Shown in pieces: positions 42,989-51,300 of a DNA stretch of 64,000 nucleotides. The notes beneath the pieces were generated by a model. The model did not search any database. It saw only the letters and a list, made by a program, of their open reading frames with translations, and was not told the DNA's origin. Each line of letters starts with the position of its first letter. Within the stretch, counting starts at the first letter, position 1. This DNA is from Agrobacterium tumefaciens. GTDB taxonomy: Bacteria; Pseudomonadota; Alphaproteobacteria; Rhizobiales; Rhizobiaceae. The position numbers were made by a program, and so were the translations under genes. The stretch spans positions 1 through 64,000 of the forward strand of contig NZ_JXQV01000003.1 of NCBI RefSeq assembly GCF_000834635.1, read 5' to 3'.

Positions 42989-43711
42989 GTGGAAATATTC
43001 AGACGTTACTGGTGGGTCGTTTTATCCGCATGGATCCTGTTGGGTTTCGTGTCGTGGCATTATGAGAACACCTGTGGAGTATTCTTCTATTCCGAATGCT
43101 TCTCCCTTTATTGGGATGGGATTCGATGGCTTACGCTACTCAAGTGGGTGTCTCCGTACCAGACGTTGATTGCTGGTGCGCTTGCTGTGGTTGCAGGTCT
43201 TTTCGTGTTGCAGTCAACAAGAGAGACGCTTGAAGAAAATCGAAGACTGAAGTCGATAGAGTACGAGTTAATGTTGGGTCAGCAGGACGCTCATACCCAG
43301 AAAATACTGCAGCTAATTTCGGTCGAGTTCTATATCCTCAGTGGAAAATTCAGGAGTCAGTTCTTGATTGCAACCAACTCGACAATCGACTGCCTCAACG
43401 ACGTTGCGAAAGATCTTGCAGAGTATGATCCAGAGCTTCTCGCCATCGCCAGGATAACTGAGACGTTGATAAGTCATCAAAAGGGTGAAGCAAAAGGCGG
43501 ACCTCTGCCAGACCATTTGATGCGTCAATGTAGCCTTCTGGCTTATGCTGCGTACGATATTTTTTTACAGGCAAGTGACGAAGATTTCGAACAAGACGTG
43601 CCTCAGAGAGGCTCCTACTTCGACCCAACTGAAACGAAAAAGTTCCTTGCAGATCATTTATTAGGGACAGATCAACTACTTGATCTCAAGCAATATTTCG
43701 ATTGGGAATGA
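42989..43711 (+). CDS. Two-span membrane protein, 240 aa
   Basis: GTG start MEIFRRYWWVVLSAWILLGF gives a first span; a second lies near 57-76 (LIAGALAVVAGLFVLQSTRE). The cytosolic domain of about 165 residues is charged and helical. GC is clearly lower than in the leftward genes. No family recognised; a superinfection-exclusion or defence effector is plausible from topology and orientation only. Confidence 0.6.
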   Translation: MEIFRRYWWVVLSAWILLGFVSWHYENTCGVFFYSECFSLYWDGIRWLTLLKWVSPYQTLIAGALAVVAGLFVLQSTRETLEENRRLKSIEYELMLGQQDAHTQKILQLISVEFYILSGKFRSQFLIATNSTIDCLNDVAKDLAEYDPELLAIARITETLISHQKGEAKGGPLPDHLMRQCSLLAYAAYDIFLQASDEDFEQDVPQRGSYFDPTETKKFLADHLLGTDQLLDLKQYFDWE

Positions 43712-43727
43712 CCATTCGAACCGATCG

Positions 43728-44249
43728 TTACGCCACCCTCACCGACAACTGCTCACCCGCCTCGCCCATCTTCGCACCACGGACCTTCTTGCCAGCCTGC
43801 AACGCTTCCTTGATGGCGGTCTTGTCCGGCGACGTCGAAACGCGCACGTAGGCCTTCGGCAGCAAAGCTTCGTCGATAATCTCGACCGATCCAGCCTTCT
43901 TGCCGATGGATATTGTCGCCTCGGCCAGCGGCACACGCGGCACGCCGGCGGCCTTCAGTAGCTTGAACATCAGGCTGCGCATTGCTTCTTTTCGGCGCTC
44001 GGCTCGCGACTTGCGTGCCTGCAGATCGGAGATGCGACCGGCCACGGCTTTGGCCAAGCTGTCGGCATCGCGTTCACTGTTGACGATGCGCGTCAGGACG
44101 GCATGGAAGTTGGTCTCGCCTTCAAGAACGTCTGCCCTGAGCGTGTCGTCGTCTGCAAGCTCTGGGAACGACGTCAACAAGGAAGCAAAGTCCGCTTCTA
44201 GGTTGGCTACGTTTGCGGCTAGAAAGTTATCGTTTGCTGGCTTGATCAT
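43728..44249 (-). CDS. Siphovirus Gp157-like protein, 173 aa
   Basis: MIKPANDNFLAANVANLEAD at the start, then a long coiled coil (AKAVAGRISDLQARKSRAER) and RSLMFKLLKAAGVPRVPLAE with ATISIGKK. This is the Gp157 family linked to phage resistance functions in streptococcal phages, but its role is unclear. Four-base overlap with the HNH gene upstream. Confidence 0.75.
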   Translation of the reverse strand: MIKPANDNFLAANVANLEADFASLLTSFPELADDDTLRADVLEGETNFHAVLTRIVNSERDADSLAKAVAGRISDLQARKSRAERRKEAMRSLMFKLLKAAGVPRVPLAEATISIGKKAGSVEIIDEALLPKAYVRVSTSPDKTAIKEALQAGKKVRGAKMGEAGEQLSVRVA

Positions 44250-44812
44250 GCTGACCTCGCGAATTCACCGTAGTGCTTGTTGGCAGCCAAATCGTAAGCT
44301 GACTTAGCCTCTTCAGGGCTTTTGAATGCGCCTAGGTGCTTATATTTCCCATCAATCTTGATTGACGCCTGCCACGTACCGCGCATTTTGTTGAATGCGA
44401 CCCCCTTCATGCCCGTCACGTTGCTGACGCGCATTCTTGAATTCATGTTATTCTGTGAACGAGTTGCGGCGCGTAGGTTTTCCCATCGATTGTCGTCACG
44501 ATTGCCGTTGATGTGATCGACGTCGTTATCAGGCCAAGAGCCAGTCATCACTAGCCATGCCAACCGATGCGCCCTTCGATGACGAACATTGATGGAGATA
44601 GTCCTATACCCTCGATCATTGATCGATCCCGCCACTGCTCCAGCCCTGACTTTGGGATTGAGGGTGTGCTTCCAGGTAAATAGACCTGTCTCTGGATCGT
44701 AATCCAAGTTTCCTTGAACGAATTTCAAGGTTTCCGCCGTGCTCTCCGCGGTTTCATTTTTTGCAGGCCTATAAGGCGGGTCATTGTCGTTTGTGGATCT
44801 TCTCTCGCTCAT
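44246..44812 (-). CDS. HNH endonuclease with AP2-like domain, 188 aa
   Basis: Start MSERRSTNDNDPPYRPAKNE after TGAGGAG. HNH core DVDHINGNRDDNRWENLRAA and a C-terminal AP2-type strand set (GVAFNKMRGTWQASIKIDGK, HLGAFKSPEEAKSAYD). Such proteins are typical homing-type or free-standing phage endonucleases. First gene behind a repressor-controlled promoter, so it is an early gene. Confidence 0.85.
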   Translation of the reverse strand: MSERRSTNDNDPPYRPAKNETAESTAETLKFVQGNLDYDPETGLFTWKHTLNPKVRAGAVAGSINDRGYRTISINVRHRRAHRLAWLVMTGSWPDNDVDHINGNRDDNRWENLRAATRSQNNMNSRMRVSNVTGMKGVAFNKMRGTWQASIKIDGKYKHLGAFKSPEEAKSAYDLAANKHYGEFARSA

Positions 44813-44833
44813 TCTCAACTCCTCAATGTGGTG
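44810..44833 (-). promoter_or_regulatory. Conserved leader/RBS, copy 7
   Basis: CACCACATTGAGGAGTTGAG then AATG; close to the copy before the dNMP kinase gene. Confidence 0.45.
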
Positions 44834-44859
44834 ACGCCATTGGTGTGGCGTGGATTCAA

Positions 44860-44888
44860 ACGCTAAACCGCTTTTACAAATTTGTCAA
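44860..44888 (-). promoter_or_regulatory. Early leftward promoter with ACAAATTTGT operator
   Basis: TTGACA (44888-44883), spacer 17, TAGCGT (44865-44860) on the minus strand, with the palindrome at 44876-44885. It would drive the HNH/Gp157 genes and onward. Sequence from -35 to -10 nearly copies the one at 3.7 kb. Confidence 0.7.
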
Positions 44889-44937
44889 GATTTTAGATTT
44901 TCAGTTCTGGTAATTTGGGCTGGCAGGAAAAGACAGC

Positions 44938-45699
44938 TCAACGCTTTCGAAGGCGGTAATCGCAACCGAACTCATTATTCTGCCCCATGCCTCGCCCTGA
45001 GAAGACAAGTACGACTTGCCGCCCCTCAATCTGCATCTGGACAGAATCGCCGGGCTTCAGATCGCTTGACGCCACAATCTCAGCCTTTGCGCGCTTTCCG
45101 TCCGCGGGGCTAGTGCGCTGCAGTTCGAAGGAGCAACTGCCGTAGTCTTGCGGGTCCGACCCTTGATAAGAGCGAAAAATATACTTGCCTTCAAACAGAG
45201 TAACGTAATTACCCCAATCAAGGTATCTCACTTTGTCCAGTTCAGTCTGCAAATTATCTGTCGCGTTTTTGGGAGTGGAAGGCCGAATTTTTGCTTTCTG
45301 TAGGTCTGAGGCAATCGCGTCGCGTTCTTGTTTAAGGTGTGAAATCTGCTCTGAACGTTCTATAAGCTGCCGAGTTAGCTCAGAAATTTTTTCTTGAGAG
45401 CTCGAGATCTCAGCGGTTGAGCTGGCTGCCAGATTCGATAATTCTCTTTTTGCTACGCGTAGATCCTCGCTTGATTCATTTAGTTTGGCTGCCAAGTCTG
45501 ACAAATCTTTTTTTGCATCAAGTATTCTTGCAGCACTGTCGCTTTCTTTGCTGCTATTACGAATCTCACTAAGAAAATATCCCGCACCGAAACCTGAGAC
45601 GAGAAGGAAAGATGACGCCGTCAAGACTGCACCGTAACCAAACCGTCGGCCGAACCGAAAAAACGTTTCCGCCTTCGTTCCAAGCTCGTTGATGGACAT
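44938..45699 (-). CDS. Membrane protein with long coiled coil, 253 aa
   Basis: One N-terminal span (YGAVLTASSFLLVSGFGAGY), a coiled coil over about 50-150, and a beta-rich C-terminal domain (RYLDWGNYVTLFEGKYIFRS). More AT-rich than the neighbours. It breaks the run of replication genes without changing direction and may be expressed on its own; no family recognised. Confidence 0.6.
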   Translation of the reverse strand: MSINELGTKAETFFRFGRRFGYGAVLTASSFLLVSGFGAGYFLSEIRNSSKESDSAARILDAKKDLSDLAAKLNESSEDLRVAKRELSNLAASSTAEISSSQEKISELTRQLIERSEQISHLKQERDAIASDLQKAKIRPSTPKNATDNLQTELDKVRYLDWGNYVTLFEGKYIFRSYQGSDPQDYGSCSFELQRTSPADGKRAKAEIVASSDLKPGDSVQMQIEGRQVVLVFSGRGMGQNNEFGCDYRLRKR

Positions 45700-45752
45700 C
45701 TAAACCTCGTGCTGACTACCGTTTCTGATCCTGTTATACTATAAACGCTAAA

Positions 45753-47510
45753 TCAAAAAGGCACGTCGTCGTCCATCAGCACGCGCCAATCTTCATCATC
45801 ATTCGCAGCTGCTTGCCGGTTGTTATTCGCGGCCCCCACGACATGCCCCACGACATCCCAGTATTTCTGGCGAGGCTTCACCGTGATCTCTACCGTGTCG
45901 CGAAGCTCCGCCTGACGCTCGATCCATTCCATCACTGTCTTCGGAGACGGCCGAGCTCCGCCGTGAGCAAGCCAGTAGCGATCGGCCTTTGACTTCGGAA
46001 AGCCCTGGTGTTGCGGGCAAAGCCATTCGCTGATGGCGGTCATGCCGACCATGTAGCTCACCTTCACCGATGGCGGCTTATCAGCCTTGCCTTCGTGGTA
46101 ATAAAAGCTGCGCGACGTGACTGTGCGGGGTTCTGGTGGTGCGACGCTGAGCACAGGCACGTCAGCGGCCTGCGCAGTGATCTTGACCTCATCACTTGGC
46201 GGGAAGATGTAGCCGCAGCAATGGCAGGTCATCCGCGAGATCGGGATCTGCTCACCGCAACCCGTCTTGCCTTCAATGTCGGTTTCTTCCTGCGGGCAGA
46301 CCTTCTTGGGTTGCTCTCCGTCTCCTTTGTTCGGCGCGCGCGGGCTGATCTGGTCGATAGGTCCGTGGTAAGCCAGGTTACGGCCATGGTCTGCAATCAG
46401 GCAGTCGTCCTTACCATCGCAATTGCGCGTGCCTCGCCCTAGGATCTGAACCAGCTTGCCTGGGCTCTTCGTCGACAGGATCAGACTGATGAAATCAACA
46501 AAAGGAAAGTTGGTGCCGGTCGTGATCATGCTGACCGAGCTGATCGCCCAGTATTTGCCAGACTTGAAGCCCTCGAAGATTTCCTTTGTCTGGTGCGCGT
46601 TGTCGCTTGTGAGCACAGCGCATGTCCGGCCATGCCGATGGATAGCGTCGGCGACGTGCTTCGCGTTCTCCTTGCTGGCGCTGAAGAACAACCCAGCACG
46701 GCGGTCGGCAGAAATCGCCATGTCTTCTGCGACTGCCGCCTCGATAATCATTTCCGCAGCTGCCGACACCTGACCGGGATTGTATTCACCGCCTCGCGTG
46801 CCGACGCCCTTCAGATCGATCTTCGACGTGGTCTTGGTGCTGGTGAGGCGCGTTAGATAGCCTTTCTCAATCAGCTCGCCGATACCGATTTCATAGACCA
46901 CGTCGTCGAACAGCTTAAAGCGGACAGGCAGGATTTCAGCATCCTGCGCGCCTTCAGTTACGTCGACGTTGTCATTGTCAGCCAAAGGCGCGTCATCGTC
47001 GAGATCGTCAGTGAGGCGGCCCGAATCCATACGGTAGTCGGTGGCTGTCGTGCCGCATGTCCGGCTGTCAGGATTGTGCTTGCGCACGTCATTGAAGAAC
47101 TTGCCGTACTGGGTGTTGCCGTTGCGGCTGATAGCGTGCGCCTCGTCAACGATGACGAGGTCTATGTTGCCGAGCAGCTCAACCTTGTTCCATACCGACT
47201 GGATCCCGCAGAAAAGAACCTGCGCGCGAGCGTCACGGCGCTTGAGGCCAGCCGAATAGATCCCAGCAGGTGCGAACGGCAGAAGGCCGATAAATTCCTT
47301 GAAGTTTTGCTCCACTAGATTCGCACTATGAGTGACATTGAGGATGCGCATGTCGGGGTAGTCGGCCAGCAACTCCTCAATCAGCTTGGCGATGACCAGC
47401 GCCTTTCCTGCTCCCGTCGGCAGCACGATGAGCCCGTTACCGCCGCCGTTGCGCCAGTATTCGTAGAGGGCGTCGAGCGAGTCGCGCTGATAATATCTAA
47501 GCTCAAGCAT
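45753..47510 (-). CDS. DEAD/DEAH-box helicase, 585 aa
   Basis: Start MLELRYYQRDSLDALYEYWR with GGAGG upstream. Walker A PTGAGKA 31-37, DEAH 122-125, GTTAT motif III, and ILGRGTRNCDGK as motif VI. A zinc-ribbon (CPQEETDIEG ... CGEQ, TCHCCGYIF) and a C-terminal tail domain follow. It contains PLADNDNVDV in an acidic insert and QAAANDDEDW near the end. Likely a replication or recombination helicase; similar genes accompany PD-(D/E)XK nucleases in related phages. Confidence 0.87.
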   Translation of the reverse strand: MLELRYYQRDSLDALYEYWRNGGGNGLIVLPTGAGKALVIAKLIEELLADYPDMRILNVTHSANLVEQNFKEFIGLLPFAPAGIYSAGLKRRDARAQVLFCGIQSVWNKVELLGNIDLVIVDEAHAISRNGNTQYGKFFNDVRKHNPDSRTCGTTATDYRMDSGRLTDDLDDDAPLADNDNVDVTEGAQDAEILPVRFKLFDDVVYEIGIGELIEKGYLTRLTSTKTTSKIDLKGVGTRGGEYNPGQVSAAAEMIIEAAVAEDMAISADRRAGLFFSASKENAKHVADAIHRHGRTCAVLTSDNAHQTKEIFEGFKSGKYWAISSVSMITTGTNFPFVDFISLILSTKSPGKLVQILGRGTRNCDGKDDCLIADHGRNLAYHGPIDQISPRAPNKGDGEQPKKVCPQEETDIEGKTGCGEQIPISRMTCHCCGYIFPPSDEVKITAQAADVPVLSVAPPEPRTVTSRSFYYHEGKADKPPSVKVSYMVGMTAISEWLCPQHQGFPKSKADRYWLAHGGARPSPKTVMEWIERQAELRDTVEITVKPRQKYWDVVGHVVGAANNNRQAAANDDEDWRVLMDDDVPF

Positions 47511-48024
47511 TGCCGACCTCCAACAACGCCGATACCCTCGCCCGCTCACGCTCAACCAGTTGTCGGACGCGCTCCCGACCCAGACCGTAGTCGCGGCCGA
47601 TCTCCTCAAGAGTTTCACCCATGGCGACGCGCAAGGTCATGTCGCCTTCCCGGCCTCTCAACAGTCCAAGGACAGAGGATAGCTCGGCGCTTTCATGCTG
47701 GCTGGATTTTGCGCTGCCTGGAAGTTCGCTGAAGGCGGATGTACTCACGACGTTAGCGGTGCGCTTTTGAGTAGTGCGGGCCTTAGCCATCGTTGAGAAG
47801 ACGCCGTAGACCGCCCAGTTCGACCACGTCTTGAACGTCTCCATTCGGCAGGTGTGAGCTCGGCGCAGGATATCTGCGACAGCCTCATGCAGAAGCTCCT
47901 CGGCGGCATCGCTGGTCTTGGCAAGTCGTCTGGCGTAGCGACGCAGGACGGGCAGCTGCTTTTCCAACGCAGCGTCGAATCCGTCTGGTCGCGGGTGATT
48001 ATCGTTCGCCGCAATGGGTGGCAT
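47503..48024 (-). CDS. Sigma-70 region 4-like protein, 173 aa
   Basis: Opens MPPIAANDNHPRPDGFDAAL. The first half (VLRRYARRLAKTSDAAEELL) resembles ECF sigma region 2 and the end (MGETLEEIGRDYGLGRERVR) is a clear sigma region 4 helix-turn-helix. Could be a diverged ECF-like sigma that switches transcription to phage promoters. Overlaps the helicase start by eight bases. Confidence 0.7.
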   Translation of the reverse strand: MPPIAANDNHPRPDGFDAALEKQLPVLRRYARRLAKTSDAAEELLHEAVADILRRAHTCRMETFKTWSNWAVYGVFSTMAKARTTQKRTANVVSTSAFSELPGSAKSSQHESAELSSVLGLLRGREGDMTLRVAMGETLEEIGRDYGLGRERVRQLVERERARVSALLEVGNA

Positions 48025-48047
48025 ACTGGTCTCCTTGTGGTGTGGTC
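48022..48047 (-). promoter_or_regulatory. Conserved leader/RBS, copy 8
   Basis: Coding strand ACCACACCACAAGGAGACCA then GT and ATG; CACCACA and AGGAGAC intact. Confidence 0.55.
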
Positions 48048-48978
48048 AGGCGGTGGTAGCGCCGTCGACGTAAATAGTGCCGTCTGGTCTTCGGTAGGTA
48101 ATGGTCTCGTTCTCCTCGTCGCAATCGACCTGTTCGTAGCCGACAAGAATGGCCGGGATATTAAGGTGGGCTGGACAGGAATCCTTCTGCTCATTAAAAG
48201 AGATGGGCTTGCTAAACCGCGCGCAGGACCAGTGCCCCTGGCCACCCATTTCGGGAGTGCTGTGAACGCAAGTTCGGCATGTCACGCGTGGCAATTCTTC
48301 GCCCCAACAAACGGCCGCCTGACGACAGAACATGCCTCGGAAGTCGTCACGCTTGGTGCAAAGACGCGTTGGCGGCTCATCAGAAGCGATAATGCGCTCC
48401 AAACGTGCCAGCAGCCTGATACAGTATTCCACATCGTACTCGATGCGCTCAGCGTACCGCTCGTCGGTGTTCTTGTTCACCACGAGATACAAGCCGCGCG
48501 TCAGGCCGAAGGCATGCATCCCGAGTTGAACTTGGGCGAAATGGAGCGGCTTGCTAACCTTGCAGCCCTTAGCGACGATGTCCTTGAAACTTTTGTCGTT
48601 CGAGCTCTTGAATTCGCACAAATGCTCGGTCTTTGGCGCTTCAGGAACGCCCATGGCGCGTCCGTCGATCTTGCCGCGCACATGTCCAGAAACAAGCCTA
48701 ATGCGGTCCTGCTGGCCTGTGACTTCGCAGCCGATCGCCTCCAGGTCAGCAACGAGACGATCCTCCCACATATCGCCGGTGCGGAAGATGCTGACCTTCT
48801 TACCGTCCACTGCCTTCGGTGCTGAGCACCAGCGAAAGATGAACCACAAAGCGCGGTTGCACTCCGTCGCCGCCACGCCAACGCTGATGCCCAAGCTATC
48901 GTAGTGTTCGTTGGTGGCCTCATAGGCGCGGTAGATGGCGGCCACGATGGACGAAGTTGGCTTGGGTAACGGGGCCAT
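48046..48978 (-). CDS. PD-(D/E)XK exonuclease, 310 aa
   Basis: D105 in GKIDGR and E122-x-K124 in CEFKSS are the catalytic triad, with a Q-motif (FAQVQLGMHAF) behind. Four to five cysteines in the last third (CRQAAVCWGE, TCRTCVHS, SCARF, SCPAHL) may hold an Fe-S or zinc site as in Cas4/AddB-like proteins. Probably the phage recombination exonuclease working with the Sak4-like ATPase. Confidence 0.82.
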   Translation of the reverse strand: MAPLPKPTSSIVAAIYRAYEATNEHYDSLGISVGVAATECNRALWFIFRWCSAPKAVDGKKVSIFRTGDMWEDRLVADLEAIGCEVTGQQDRIRLVSGHVRGKIDGRAMGVPEAPKTEHLCEFKSSNDKSFKDIVAKGCKVSKPLHFAQVQLGMHAFGLTRGLYLVVNKNTDERYAERIEYDVEYCIRLLARLERIIASDEPPTRLCTKRDDFRGMFCRQAAVCWGEELPRVTCRTCVHSTPEMGGQGHWSCARFSKPISFNEQKDSCPAHLNIPAILVGYEQVDCDEENETITYRRPDGTIYVDGATTA

Positions 48979-49223
48979 TAGAATGCAGATCCTGCAAGAT
49001 TTGCGCGCTTCATAATCTCATCAAGCATGTCTGGATGCACATACATCACGCCGCCGATAACTATCGCTTTGGGTGTGGGCGCATCGTAGTATCGAACGTT
49101 CTGTCGGAAACCTCGATGCATGCGGCGGCGCGCGCGGCTGGGCGATCTAACGCGTGACCAATCCTCTGCCGGAACAGTGAGGAGTCGGTTCGTGACGATG
49201 GGCATTCCCATAAACGATTTCAT
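48978..49223 (-). CDS. Basic hypothetical protein, 81 aa
   Basis: Starts MKSFMGMPIVTNRLLTVPAE and has a strongly basic middle (RSPSRARRRMHRGF). One-base overlap with the nuclease. Possible nucleic-acid binding; family unknown. Confidence 0.55.
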   Translation of the reverse strand: MKSFMGMPIVTNRLLTVPAEDWSRVRSPSRARRRMHRGFRQNVRYYDAPTPKAIVIGGVMYVHPDMLDEIMKRANLAGSAF

Positions 49224-49507
49224 ACATCCATCTCCTTAGTAAACAGGCAGCGCGCTGGCTTGTCGGGATCCTGCGTGAAGGCCAGGCACCAAGGCATGCC
49301 ATCACGGCGCACCCACTCATCTGGCTGGCCGCCCCATAAGGCTTGCGCTCGAATTACACAGACGCCGGGTACGTCGCTGCCAAACTCGTCTTCCCAGTTT
49401 TCGCCTTCATCGCTGCGGCAGTGGCGGCACCAACGTTGTTCGAAATCGGCGCCTTCGGTGGAATTGGCCGGCCTCCATAGCCCGCCTTTCTGGATATCGG
49501 CGCGCAT
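49220..49507 (-). CDS. Cys/Trp-rich hypothetical protein, 95 aa
   Basis: Start MRADIQKGGLWRPANSTEGA overlaps the clamp stop as TGATG. Contains WCRHCRSDEGENW and other cysteines that could bind zinc. Position and coupling suggest a small early accessory protein. Confidence 0.55.
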   Translation of the reverse strand: MRADIQKGGLWRPANSTEGADFEQRWCRHCRSDEGENWEDEFGSDVPGVCVIRAQALWGGQPDEWVRRDGMPWCLAFTQDPDKPARCLFTKEMDV

Positions 49508-50556
49508 CAGACACGCATAGGCATGCAAACGAGCGTAAGCCCCTCAAAGCCATCGGACGTGATCAGCCCCGGCGTGCCGCCATCCTGCAAGGCCAGCTTG
49601 ACCGGCCCAGACGGCAAAACGTTCAGCACGTCGCGGACATAGGCGGCGTTGAAACCGATATCCATTGGCTCGCCGCTATATTCCGCCTCGACTTCGTCAT
49701 TTGCCGACGCCTCGCCAGCGGCCACAGCAAGTGCGATGCTGCCAGATGCAATGCTGAACTTCACCGCGCGGCCGCGCTCGGATGACACCGTCGACACACG
49801 GTCAGACGCCTTCATCAGCGCGTCGCGGTCAACGATCACAACGCGCTCGTTGTTCTTAGGGATGACACGATCATAGTCAGGGAACGTGCCGTCGATCAGC
49901 TTCGAAGTGATGCGCACGTCGTCGGACACGATGCGGATTTTCTGCGGGCTGACCGATACGTGTACCTTTCCCTTCGGCAGCAGGCCTACGGTCTTGCGCG
50001 GCACGATAACGCCCTCGAAGGCAGGTAGCTCGGGACCGTAATGGCGGCCGAGACGGTGGCCATCGGTTGCGACAGCTTCTGACTTGCCCCCCTTGAAGAA
50101 CACGCCGTTTAGATAATAGCGCGTCTCCTCGGTCGAAATCGCGAACGACACCGGCGCAAACAGGGTAGCGAGGTCGATCTCGAATTCAGCGTCAAACTTG
50201 TCGTCGCCGAGCGTTGGGAAATCCTCAGCAGACAGTGTTGCGAGCGAAAAGCGCGAACGTCCGGACTTCACCAGAAGCTTGTCGTTGTCGAGCGTCATGG
50301 TGATGTCGCCGGTTGCCTTGCGGGCGATGTCGTTCAGCAACTTCGCGCTCACACAGATGTTGCCTGGCTTGGTGACCTCGGCTGGCACTCCTGCGGTGGC
50401 GATGATGTCGAGGTCGGTGGCCGTGATCGCAAGGCCTTCGCCAGCTGCGGCAAGCTGGACGCTCGATAGGATGGGAATGCTAACTCTGCTCTCGACGACT
50501 TTCGTCGTGGCGGCAAGCGCACGCGTCAGGTCTTCCTTGTGGACGACAAGGTGCAT
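49507..50556 (-). CDS. dnaN: DNA polymerase III beta subunit (sliding clamp), 349 aa
   Basis: Three clamp domains are recognisable: MHLVVHKEDLTRALAATTKV, VFFKGGKSEAVATDGHRLGR and SSERGRAVKFSIASGSIALA with the end LITSDGFEGLTLVCMPMRV. VATDGHRL is the signature of DnaN. The protein is shorter than the usual 366-370 residues but complete. A phage-own clamp would recruit the host polymerase to phage DNA or replace the host one. Confidence 0.9.
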   Translation of the reverse strand: MHLVVHKEDLTRALAATTKVVESRVSIPILSSVQLAAAGEGLAITATDLDIIATAGVPAEVTKPGNICVSAKLLNDIARKATGDITMTLDNDKLLVKSGRSRFSLATLSAEDFPTLGDDKFDAEFEIDLATLFAPVSFAISTEETRYYLNGVFFKGGKSEAVATDGHRLGRHYGPELPAFEGVIVPRKTVGLLPKGKVHVSVSPQKIRIVSDDVRITSKLIDGTFPDYDRVIPKNNERVVIVDRDALMKASDRVSTVSSERGRAVKFSIASGSIALAVAAGEASANDEVEAEYSGEPMDIGFNAAYVRDVLNVLPSGPVKLALQDGGTPGLITSDGFEGLTLVCMPMRV

Positions 50557-50585
50557 GGGTGTCTCCTCGGTAATGGGTGGTGGTG
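50554..50585 (-). promoter_or_regulatory. Conserved leader/RBS, copy 9
   Basis: Coding strand CACCACCACCCATTACCGAG followed by GAGACACCC and ATG; the tract is separated by six bases from the purine core. Confidence 0.5.
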
Positions 50586-50615
50586 CCTGCCGTGGTGAGC
50601 GGCAGGCAGGCGGTT

Positions 50616-51002
50616 TTAGGCGGTTGCGCCGTTGAAAAACTCCGTGGTGCGGAAGTGATCAACGCAAAATGTTTTTGGCGGAACGTCGGTCAACCAATCC
50701 GCGACAGCTTTTTCTATCGCGCGCTCCAGCGAAGAGGTGTCGCCCCACGCTCCTTCATCACCATCGTCACCCCAACAATCAGAGTTATTCTCAGCCAGTT
50801 CTTCGATGATTTCAGAGACGATATTGTCCGCGTCGAAATTTGGCTTCACGACTGACTTATCAGCTTCGATCAGGACGAACGGATCGTCGCCGTATTCTGA
50901 TTTCGCCTGCGCCAGCGCATCTTCGCGCGTGTCGCTTTGGCTTGTGAATATTTCAGCATCAACGCTACCTGCGACATACCATTTGTAGTTTCTGTCACCC
51001 AT
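50616..51002 (-). CDS. Hypothetical protein, 128 aa
   Basis: Start MGDRNYKWYVAGSVDAEIFT, overlapping the end of the ACP gene. Acidic middle (SEIIEELAENNSDCWGDDGD) and a domain that ends FRTTEFFNGATA. No family recognised. Coupling to the ACP suggests they work together. Confidence 0.6.
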   Translation of the reverse strand: MGDRNYKWYVAGSVDAEIFTSQSDTREDALAQAKSEYGDDPFVLIEADKSVVKPNFDADNIVSEIIEELAENNSDCWGDDGDEGAWGDTSSLERAIEKAVADWLTDVPPKTFCVDHFRTTEFFNGATA

Positions 51003-51243
51003 GCTTCTTAGCCCCCAACTGCGTATCGATAACCTTGACGAGATCGCCGACGGTGAAGCTGGCCTCAATCTGCTCGTCGCTGACTTCAATCTCAAAATCG
51101 TTCTCGATTTCAATCGCCAGCTCGACTTCGTCGAGGCTGTCGAGATTGAGGTCGGCGTAGATGCTGGCCTCCGGTGTGATGCGATCCGCATCCACGCCGA
51201 AGTTTTCGACGATGATGCCTTTCAGTTTTTTGAAAGTGGTCAT
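50995..51243 (-). CDS. Acyl carrier protein, 82 aa
   Basis: MTTFKKLKGIIVENFGVDAD with LNLDSLDEVELAIEIENDFE: the Ser of D-S-L-D is the phosphopantetheine site (about residue 36). Helical order and acidity match bacterial AcpP. Host enzyme would be needed to load it. A phage ACP in a replication operon is unusual; it may serve in acylation of a phage or host component, or act as a scaffold. Confidence 0.88.
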   Translation of the reverse strand: MTTFKKLKGIIVENFGVDADRITPEASIYADLNLDSLDEVELAIEIENDFEIEVSDEQIEASFTVGDLVKVIDTQLGAKKHG

Positions 51244-51262
51244 GCTGTCTCCTCTTGTGGTG
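51241..51262 (-). promoter_or_regulatory. Conserved leader/RBS, copy 10
   Basis: Coding strand CACCACAAGAGGAGACAGC then ATG of the ACP; near-consensus. Confidence 0.6.
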
Positions 51263-51300
51263 AAGTAGCGGGCCGCTGGTCACGGCCCGCATGGATGAAG

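Noticed and set aside
51240..51270. CAC-rich leaders as possible CRISPR repeats
   Set aside because: Copies lie singly before start codons without regular spacers; no CRISPR array or cas gene is visible.
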